Shown here piece by piece: positions 55,723-64,000 of a stretch of DNA of 64,000 bases. Each line of letters starts with the position of its first letter. The first letter of the stretch is position 1. This stretch comes from Morchella semilibera (Eukaryota > Ascomycota > Pezizomycetes > Pezizales > Morchellaceae). Below the pieces are notes generated by a model. The model was not told where the DNA came from. It saw only the letters and a program-made list of their open reading frames with translations, and made no database searches. Location: contig WBVU01000021.1 in assembly GCA_009192285.1 (NCBI GenBank), forward strand, positions 340,995-404,994. The letters run 5' to 3'. A program made the position numbers and the translations under genes.

Positions 55723-57945
55723 TTACATGGTTAAACGTTGTAATGGGTGTCCTACATAACGGTCAGCAAAGAGTAACCTTGACGTTCCCCATTCTATGAG
55801 GTACTTACAAAGTGTTTCCTCATATCCGGTCCAGTCCTGGATAAGATGCCTTGTACTTTGCTCAACAGCAAGCTGGTGTGGGGCGAGACCTTGATCATCT
55901 AGGGCACCTTTGTCTGCGCCCTTGGCCAATAACATCCGGGCTATTCCTTCGAGATCCTTTTGAGCCGCATAGTGTAGTGGGGTGCGCCCTGTAATGTCTT
56001 TGGCGTTACAGTCTGCACCGTGGGTGATTAAGGTGCTTGCGATCGGTCCTAGCCCCTCGCGAATAGCAATTATGAGAGGGGTAACTCCTTCGTAGTCTAT
56101 GGTATTGACGTCTGGGCGGCGTGAAATCAAAGTCGTAAAAATATCTTCATACCTCCTTCCCAAATCAAGACCCCCGGGAGTTATTTCGTTGGGGCGCTCT
56201 ACCAACCCGCCTATGCGCCCCCAGTTCCCGCTACCCCCCGGGGCTCTCTCCGAATATAGCCCCCGATTCCCCACATCGAGATCGAGAGCGAGACGCAAGG
56301 CGGCTTCTCGGCGCCCTTCAAGTGCGAGGCTCAAAGCAGTTTTCCCATTTTTGTCTTTGGCATTGATGGCCGCCCCTTCTCGCAAGAGTAGTACAACATG
56401 CTCCTTATTCCCGTGTATAGCGGAAATATGTAGGGGTGTCTGGCCATCAGGGTCTGTAACTGCATGGTTTGCGCTATGGTCTAGTAGTACCTTTATAGTA
56501 CTCGGGTTACCGGTTCTTGCGGCGTAGTGTAAGGGGGCTACCCCATTTTTGTCCAGAGTATTTGCGTCAACACCTCTCTTCAACAGGAAAAAAGCTATCC
56601 GGGACTCGTTTTCCTTGATAGACCAGTGCAACAACCTCCTACAATAATTCAGTTTGTTAGCCTATGCTCCAGTGGTGTATTGAACCCCACCTTTCAAACA
56701 ACAAGGCATGTGAGAAGCTATCGTTACCTCTGGTCGGCTTCCTTTACATCGAGCTCCGTTTTCGGGAATAATAACAGGGACTCGATTGTGCGCTTGTGTT
56801 TATGAATGAGCGCAATCTCTAACGCAGTTTGATTTTGCTCGTTCTTCACATTTGCATCGATCCCTCGTCGTAGCAGGTCATGGACTTCCTTAAATCTACC
56901 TTTCTCCGCCGCGGAGTGAAGGGCCAGCGGCGGGACCAGGTACCCTACCTGGATTCCTAGCGATATCTCAGAACTTGCAACGTCTCTCTCAGTGTTGAAG
57001 GGGATTGTCGGAGGAGGTAGAGGCACCGGGGCAGAGGCAACCGGTTTATTAGCGTGAGCCTCTCCTGACGCCACAGATATCGGCATGGAGAGCACAGAGT
57101 CATTAGAAAGCATTGTAATCCTAGTTGACCCCCAGCTTCCATTTATCATGCTCTGGGCTTTAGTTGATCTCCCGCTCCCACTTATCAGGCTCCGGGCGTA
57201 CTCCCCAGAGTTGAACACTCCCGACCTTACGTATACGCGAGTGACACGTAAGCGTGTGTTGATTGACCTGATAGAAGAATCGTCATCGCGAATGATGTTT
57301 GTCCCGTCGTGGTCTGGGGCGATCTTAGTCAGTTGATACTCAGGAACCCTCAACTTCCGACATACCTTGTTTTACCATCCTAGAGTTATCAGGGGCGACG
57401 AGACATACGGAAGTGGCTATAGCCTCCATGCGAGATTCACTGAGAGAGCATGAAAACGTCAATACACGAAAGAGGGATATCCAGGGGGTACGTGCTGAGG
57501 TTGAATACCTTGTGAGAATTGTGAAAAGATTAGCAAAGGCTGTCTCATGTTCCCTTAAGCGGAGACTAAGCCTTGTAAGCCTTTTCCCCATCCCAACCAT
57601 CCCAAAGCGCGCCACGGGTGACCATTTCCTAACATCTCTCTTATCGTATGTTTTATTGAAGGGGTTCAAGAGATTCTCAAGCTCTGAGAATGTAGTAGTT
57701 GCTTGATAAAGCATGAGCGTAACCTGCTCAATATCAACCATCTCCTGCCGCTCCGGATCAATGGATCCAGCACTGAGAACAATCTGCTGAATCTTGGAGA
57801 GTATGTATCTAAATCGGACGATGTCAGCTTCGAGTTGTTGTTTTATCGTGGAACTATTATTGTAGGTTTCTCTATGCTCTGCCAATAAGCTCATTACTTG
57901 CACTCCTGCTAGAAGAAGACCGGCTATGGTTCCTGCCACTTCCAT
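55723..57945 (-). CDS. HeLo-like/ankyrin-repeat protein, full-length paralogue
   Basis: Exons: complement of 57509-57945, 57366-57439, 57313-56728 and 55723-56638, about 670 residues with all phases consistent. The intron at 57314-57365 is 52 nt (GTATGT donor, CTGAC branch). The last intron, 56639-56727, has a GTAACG donor at the same protein position as intron 2 of the 45.7-kb paralogue. Residues 1-146 are the HeLo-like helical domain (MEVAGTIAGLLLAG). A polar linker of about 110 residues follows, then eight or so ankyrin repeats (NGVAPLHYAARTG, DGQTPLHISAIHG, NGKTALSLAL, EGVTPLIIAIREG, TGRTPLHYAAQKD). No nucleotide-binding domain. The first donor (GTATTC) is weak, and a GTAAGT near 55808 might remove the last 28 residues. 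An upstream in-frame Met at 57954 is an alternative start. Confidence 0.82.
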
Positions 57946-58609
57946 GCTCCTCAACTAAGTTGCTTTGCAGGGGGTTGTCCTAGATATCTCACAAAGGGGT
58001 TTGGTGTTTGCCGGTATCAGGCGGGAGATGAAACCAGTCTTTACAATCAGGAGAGGTAGAGATTCTTGTCACCAAAGCGCTAATCGACGTACTTCTACCC
58101 CACCTAGTAGCTCTTGGGGCTTAGGGTTATGACAACGCCTTGTTTACAAAGAGGTGAGTTGGCTCAGGGCTAGGGTTCTATCATAAGTTATGCAAGGCTG
58201 AAGAGAGCAAACAAACAAGGCCTTGTGAGATAGTACCGCCATTACTCGAAAGATTGGCTATGTATCAAAATTACTATAAGCAGACCTGATCTACGCCCTA
58301 CAGCCAATCGTGAAGGAGGTAATCCCTGGCCGGAGATAGCCAATTTTGGAGTTTTTTGCGGTATCCGTATGCTAGAGCTAGGCGCGTACCATAGTATTTC
58401 AAGCGAACCTTTGACCTATGGTTTAATACGCGGAAGTTTTTAGTACCCTAGTTGAAAGGAAAAGAATAACTTGCATGTGCTATGTCGCATTACAAACCTG
58501 GCGTTTGGGAGGAAATAAAATTCAGAAAGGTACTTAGGGATAAAGGAAAGTGGGTGAGGGTCTGAGTCTAAGGAGCTCTAGGAGTTGATAATACATTTGC
58601 CAAATTGCC

Positions 58610-58760
58610 TATGGAGCGGTAAATGTGTCAAAAGTAATTTTGCCAGCCGTAGAAAATTATTTTATCACCCGTGGTGAAAATATCAACGTAGAGGTTATGC
58701 CTTCAAATTGACAAAAGTACCTTTTGCAACCCGGCCAAAAGGCAGGATCTGTCAGCACCC
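58610..58760. mobile_element. Left-end fragment of the palindrome-rich MITE
   Basis: It starts TATGGAGCGGTAAATGTGTC, continues AAAAGTAATTTTGCCAGCC and loses similarity after about 150 bp. No right terminus is seen. Confidence 0.6.
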
Positions 58761-59840
58761 TTTGTTTGCACTCTAATAACAGACTATGGGTTATATAATC
58801 CTAAGAGCCCGAGCCCTAACTCCAGCGCCACTTCAAAATCCGAGCCAGCTCGCGCCCTAGCCCAGGATCATCGGCCCACACGAACATTGTCATTGTAATT
58901 GAGAAATTATATACTAGGTTAGGGTTCAGTGGTCATTAATTACGCCTTGGCCTTTGTACCCGCTTGTTGGGATTTTATGCCCTGGCTACGTCTAGAGTCT
59001 CTAGCCTCCATTCTAGATAGAATTGAGGAATTAAGATAGAGAGTGGTAGTAATAGCGCCCGTGGGTCCTTGGGTACAGGGTGGATTTCATTGACATACAG
59101 GCCAGCTAAGCACTTATCCTCGGGAAACAAAGGTGTTCGTTCTCTCGTGCCCTTCGCCTCCAACGCGCAGCAACAACAACTGAATGCCAGGCTCTATCGC
59201 GGATATTTACTCATGAGAGACGACTGGAACGTATTGGGAACAGCTGCTCCAATTTCGAACTACTCCAGTGCTGGCTTGGAATATAAGAGTCTAGGGCCTT
59301 ATGTCAAAACACCAACGTAGGATTTCGCAGTTCGTGCTCACCCAAGAAATGATCAGCCTGCGTTTGATCATTATCCTAATGTATTGTAGGAGTACTTCGT
59401 AAATCTACTTCGACAACGACTGACTGGTCCACTCCTCCCCTAGGACCTTCTCCTAACCACCGAGCCTCCGCTAGTTTCCATCGGCAGTCGGCTGGAGGCC
59501 TGATACACCAAGCTTCCCCCCAGAGCCTGTTGGTGTAACGTGTGTTTCTTTCATATTAGTCTAAATAGCAAGCGAGGTATCTAGAAAGTGTTGTTTTTGA
59601 CAATATTTGCTATGCTGTCTCTGATAAAGTGTTTTCACCGAACGTGTACTTGTCAAGTTCAGATACTTTGTCCTTTTGTGACTATCATTATTCATTAGGG
59701 AAACGTGTTTAAACACCTTCCTAAATTCATGCTATATAAAGGGGGCTTTCCCCTCCTCTAGTTCGATGGATCAGTTAGGTACACAGTTCATCTCTACCTT
59801 TTCCTCTTGTCCGCAAATAGAAATCCCTTAGGCAGTTTAA

Positions 59841-59959
59841 GGGCCCGTTTGGCAACAGGCCAGAACGGAGTTTTCACACTTGTAAACTCTGTTCCAACGA
59901 TCTTCTTGTTAGGCCTTGATCCTTGGAAACTCCATTTTGTCTAGTTGCCAAACGGGCCC
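59841..59959. mobile_element. Tourist-like (PIF/Harbinger) MITE, copy 2
   Basis: The termini GGGCCCGTTTGGCAAC and its exact inverse bound a 119-bp element. TAA flanks both sides (59838-59840 and 59960-59962). The interior shares GTTAGGCCTTGATCCTTGGA with copy 1 at 18304-18429. Its perfect 16-bp termini suggest it is younger than copy 1. Confidence 0.88.
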
Positions 59960-60765
59960 TAAGCTAACGCGATGACGTGCACTACCTTGGGCATGAGCGC
60001 ATGCTCTAAAGTTTTATTCCCTGGCCTAGTAAAATCTGCAAATTCAGGACTCCCAAGATTTGGTTAGGTTATTGCCCTGAAGGAAAGTGCAACAGCCAAC
60101 GGAGATCTTGCAACAAGTAAATTTAACCGCTTCCACGCAACGACATCACCAAACCTGGGGCCCCGGATCTGCTTGTCCGACCAGGGTCGTTAGGGAGACC
60201 AGAACTGTAATCGTACGGAGATTTAGGAATACGATTCAATGTGCACAGTACCGGAAGGCGATATACATAAAGATACACGAGTTAACCGCAGGATTCAACC
60301 CACCGACATCTTCATTTAGAGAGCCTTTCAAGTTATGTGCGTCTCTCAAAGATTCTAGAGGTTGTGTTCCAAAAGCTGGGGTATCTACCGCAATTGCCCA
60401 ATTACTAGCAATGCCCAGTGCACCCAAAAAAAATAAGGATACCCGGTATTGAAGGTCTACATTAGCCTCGATTCTGCTGGAATGTCTCCATATAAAGAAG
60501 CTGACGAATCAGCTATCTCTTTATCTCTTTGTATTCTCTTTATAGACATCGCTTTTCCTTATTCAGATATTTTCTTTATTTTTGATTACTATAAAGGGAA
60601 AGACGATATCCACTTTGGATAATCATCATAGAATCAATCAATTCACACGATTCACTGCCTATTTTGAGCAGTCCATATCCTATTATCTGTCAGATTCTAG
60701 GCTCTATATGGGTTTTTACTTACTGAACCATCAATGTGTTCTGATCCGTTGGCCAAGACGTACAA

Positions 60766-60822
60766 TTGGCTAAGTGTGCGCCCTATCGAACAAGACGATA
60801 GGCGGCGCGACCCTTAGCCAAA
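60766..60822. repeat. Strong 57-nt hairpin
   Basis: TTGGCTAAG..GCGCCCTATCG pairs with CGATAGGCGGCGCG..CTTAGCCAA around a 7-base loop (AACAAGA). Arms are about 23-25 bases with small bulges. It may be a minimal MITE or a structured transcript; nothing distinguishes them. Confidence 0.6.
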
Positions 60823-62854
60823 TAGGCGTCTTTGACGGAGTATTAACCCAATGATCAAGTGGCAATTTCCCACGTATACTTTATATACTTTACGTTAGAT
60901 AATATTTCTCTCTAGCGGATTTGCCGGTTAGTTCGGATACCTCGAAGCGCCTCTACCTGTGTAATCCATGCCTTTGTTTGCCTTGAGCAATAGTCTGGTT
61001 GATGCCTGCAGGCTGATAGTGCTCATATTTGGGTCCGCCAAAGCAATACTTTCTTAGAATACATAATTAACTCAACCTCGAGCAGGGTTTCCAATGGTTC
61101 ACCCGTTCTACCAAACAAACCGGTTTTTGTAGACCGGTTCAGTTAATATTTCGGTTGAGTTTTGTCTGAGCCCTAATAAATCAAGAACCGGACTCTAAAA
61201 CACACCTAGTTTATGAACCTGCAAATCAAACAAAAGAACGGTTCTAGTTCTCAAATAGGCTTAGAGAACCAATATTCAGTTTAGTTCAGTTCAGTTGGAC
61301 ATGTAATTCAGTTCAGTTCGGTATGGTATGGCCTCCGAATACAACCAGTTTCAACCATCGGAATCACTGACATTGTCCTCGAGCATCTCAAAGCAAGCAA
61401 ATTGATTTGCCTCGAGCATGCTTACCTCATCGACTCCCTTACCTCGAGCTCCTCGAGGCAGAGCCCTCATGCACCACCCTACGCCCGAGGGTGCCAATAT
61501 ATTCCGAATACGGGCGTACTTGACCACTGGAGTAGAGATACTACCCGGGCCTGTCTAATAGGGCGCCCTACCCATCATAACATAGGCATTTTGAAGAGAT
61601 CGCCCTATCCTCAATCTTGGGGAATTATGCGCGCACTTGCCGAAAACTATGAGCGTACTAAAGAAATTGCTCGATTCTATTGAAGAAACAGAGAATTCTA
61701 AATGGCATAAGGTCCTCCAGTCTCATTGCATGCGGAGTCATCTGTACTGGGCCATCATATATCCCCAAGCTAAGATTCATATTCGGAGTCGTCGTACTGA
61801 ATGGGTCCTTGTGAGTTGATCCCTTCGGTATCCATGGGGTACTTGGTAGGAACTAGTACTACTGGCTACAGTTAGTGCCGTTACCTGGTAGAAAAATGAA
61901 GTAGGAGGCGTATACCTTTCGTGGTTCAACAGGAGCCGTTAAAGCTACTACGATCTTGTTACAGGATTGCTGGGAAGTGCGGTACTGGTAGTACAATAGT
62001 ATTGTCCTGGTACGACGGCGCGATGGAAGAGTGACGTACGCCCAGAAGCGGGGTTCGGTTATAACTCGGCAACCACTACCACACCTTATGAGTGGACCCT
62101 TGGTTACCCCACCTCGTAGAAAGTCGGAGCAGTAGCGGGGGCATTGCGGGAGATTTGCTATTGGAGGAGTTAGCGGGTTTAAGGGGGGTCTTTTATGTAT
62201 AAATAGCTAGTAGGATTCCCGTAGTCTTAGGGGAATTATCATCCTCTCAAGCGAACGGAATCCGGTCTACAATATTACAAGTTTAAAAGCTACAGAACTA
62301 TCGCTTAGCATTAGCCATATCTTAGTGACTTCTGAGATATCCCTTTACACTATATTGTACCTTATCCGGTCGCATACCCTATGACTGTGGAGAGAGCCAT
62401 CTATTGGTACCTCCGCCTCCACGTCGCAATCAGAGAAAACCTTTGGACTCTCTGTCCAACTCTGCTCCTACTATAAGCGAGCCTACTACTTTCTCGAGAC
62501 AACACTTCGATTACCTTGTGTGATTGCTAGGTACGGATAGTACACGGGCACTCGGTATAAGAAGTAGTAATCAAGAGGATTAGTACATGCTTCGCTTCCC
62601 CTGTGAAACCTCCTTTCTCGTTCCTTGAGGCAGCGCAGAACACCTCTACTGCGGTTACCTCCAACACCAAGGCTTCTTCTCAGAAGCTCGCACCATCGCC
62701 ACCTTCAAGGAGAGTATCCTTGAGCCCAACTCCATCCCCTCCATCCTCATCACGCTTCGCCAAAACTCCCACGGCTTAGCGCACTCAGTACCTTGGTTCA
62801 CTCCTCTACCTTGGTGCATCAACACCCCCGACTTACCCATCGAATTCTTCAAAA

Positions 62855-63685
62855 ATGTCCCTCCCACTAGCGTTGACCTCACAGGAAGACCACAACATGG
62901 CGGAAGCTATCGTGGTCCGAGACAAGGACACCGCCATGGCCCAGGCCCATCCAACAATAGCCAGCAGGGCCAGAGACACCCCCGCCACAGAGCTATGGAA
63001 GCCAGCCCCCCTCAAAGCCAAAGCCCCGAAAAGGGTCCGCAAACGAGACCCGAAGAGAATTACACGCAGCTCCGCCAGCATGGACCTCAACCCCTTCGAG
63101 ACTCCAACCAGGCAAACCACTATTACAGTGAGGCGCTCTGGTTCGGATGGGGATATGAGCGACGCCAGCTACGCGAGCACCTCTTCCATCGGCGAGCAGT
63201 TCTACGAGCAAGAGACCCCACGACCCCTCAGGACCGAGGTACTCGTCCAGGGCATGAGAGGTCTCGCCGCTCAGACAGACTTGGCCCTTCAGGCAGAAGC
63301 TAGGGCAAGGGAGCACCAACACGGCCAGGTAGTCCAAGGCGGACAACAATTGGTGGGGGAATTACAAGGGAAGTTCCGGGAGGTAGAGGGGCAACAAGGG
63401 CAGATGACCACCGCCCTAGGTACTTTGGCTAACCAGTTCCAAGCCTATGCGGAGAATCAACAGGCAGCAACTGAGCTAAGATTCAGGCAAATGGCCCTCG
63501 AAAATGAGCAACAACGGCAACAAACCCAGGCGCTAGCAGCCTATATACAGGCTCAGCAAGCAGAGAAAAACCTGGAGCTACCCGAGGGGCTAGCGGCAAC
63601 TGTGACAGCAGCACAGGAAGGCCCACCCCCAATGCCACCTGCCCCCGTTGCCGACGCCATCCACATCAGCAAACTCAACTTGTGA
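62855..63685 (+). CDS. Coiled-coil Gln/Ala/Glu-rich protein, possibly the first ORF of a retroelement cut by the window edge
   Basis: A 276-residue ORF. Residues 1-100 are polar and basic (KAKAPKRVRKRDPKRITR). Residues 105-235 are Gln/Ala/Glu-rich and predicted helical (LQAEARAREHQ, QAATELRFRQMALENEQQRQ). The C-terminus is Pro-rich. About 110 bp further on, a second open stretch (63799 to the edge) is basic and ends in Arg/Ser/Pro-rich sequence. A nucleic-acid-binding coiled-coil ORF followed by a basic region resembles Gag or LINE ORF1 proteins, but no CCHC knuckle, long terminal repeat or polymerase is visible here. A host coiled-coil gene is equally possible. Confidence 0.4.
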   Translation: MSLPLALTSQEDHNMAEAIVVRDKDTAMAQAHPTIASRARDTPATELWKPAPLKAKAPKRVRKRDPKRITRSSASMDLNPFETPTRQTTITVRRSGSDGDMSDASYASTSSIGEQFYEQETPRPLRTEVLVQGMRGLAAQTDLALQAEARAREHQHGQVVQGGQQLVGELQGKFREVEGQQGQMTTALGTLANQFQAYAENQQAATELRFRQMALENEQQRQQTQALAAYIQAQQAEKNLELPEGLAATVTAAQEGPPPMPPAPVADAIHISKLNL

Positions 63686-63687
63686 CT

Positions 63688-63782
63688 GGAGTCTCCCAGT
63701 AGTCTCCCGGGTCTCCCGAGAGTCTCCTGAGACTCCTCGATAATTTTTGAGTCTCCTGAGGCTCAGGAGACATCAGGAGACA
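63688..63782. repeat. Palindromic GTCTCC/GGAGAC repeat cluster
   Basis: Six or more GAGTCTCC-like units in about 95 bp, the last two inverted (CAGGAGACATCAGGAGAC), allow several alternative stems. It lies between the coiled-coil ORF and the following basic open stretch. Confidence 0.65.
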
Positions 63783-64000
63783 AATGAAGTCTTGCTGATG
63801 CAGCCAGAATTAAGGAAAATGCTGAAAGAAGCCCTGAAAGCATTTAAAGGAAAGCAGCCACGGGTTGAGTCTGAGAAGGATTCCCCAGGAGAAGGAAGGG
63901 CACCGCTACCCTCACCCCCAGCCAACAGGAGGAGGAGTAAATCCCCGCCTCCACCCCCCAGAAGATCCTACGATAAACGTAGGAGGGAGGAGGAGCCTGT

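Larger units (their letters stand above)
57955..62600. other. Intergenic region, repeats only
   Basis: No supportable gene. It contains a truncated MITE at 58610, a Tourist-like MITE at 59841-59959 and a strong hairpin at 60766-60822. ORFs at 60087-60452 and 61402-61683 (plus) have no recognised motif. Confidence 0.5.

Noticed and set aside
61800-62600. Long terminal repeat upstream of the coiled-coil ORF
   Set aside because: No TG..CA-bounded repeat, primer binding site or second copy could be identified within the window, so no LTR is claimed.
1-64000. CRISPR array, bacterial operon or prophage
   Set aside because: Introns, 5S type and gene architecture are fungal; no regularly spaced identical repeats with unique spacers were seen.

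Overview
The window looks like nuclear DNA of a filamentous ascomycete fungus, possibly a TE-rich Pezizomycete (truffle or morel kin). The evidence is short introns (about 50-75 nt) with GTAAGT-like donors and CTAAC/CTGAC branch sites, TTAGGG interstitial telomere fragments, a lone dispersed 5S rRNA gene, HeLo-like/ankyrin proteins and very low gene density. The phylum-level call is fairly safe; the class is a guess.

Layout. 1-2.07 kb is intergenic and carries a tiny A-tailed retroposon and a minisatellite. 2.07-4.15 kb (minus) is a five-exon gene of unknown function. 4.15-10.3 kb has no supportable gene. 10.3-12.1 kb (minus) is a HeLo-like/ankyrin gene that looks damaged, and 13.7-14.7 kb (minus) a multi-pass membrane protein. 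14.7-30.7 kb is a gene desert with MITEs and one 5S rRNA gene (20282-20396, minus). 30.7-32.7 kb and 36.1-37.9 kb (both minus) are two paralogous genes of a family I do not recognise: proline-rich N-terminus, conserved core split by introns at matching places, C-terminal hydrophobic anchor. 38.5-40.7 kb is an apparently intact Mutator-like (MULE) transposon with TIRs and an exact 10-bp target duplication. 45.7-48.0 kb and 55.7-57.9 kb (both minus) are two full-length HeLo-like/ankyrin paralogues with a remnant ankyrin fragment between them (50.3-50.5 kb). The right edge holds a coiled-coil ORF that may be the start of a retroelement or a host gene cut by the window.

Function. The three HeLo-like/ankyrin genes have the N-terminal helical domain and repeat sensor of fungal NLR/STAND proteins but no nucleotide-binding domain between them. 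They form a small same-strand family on the right with a diverged, damaged member on the left. The two unknown paralogues at 30.7-37.9 kb are the best candidate for an undescribed family. Most of the remaining structure is non-autonomous DNA transposons: several MITE families can be delimited by inverted repeats and target duplications, and some are nested.
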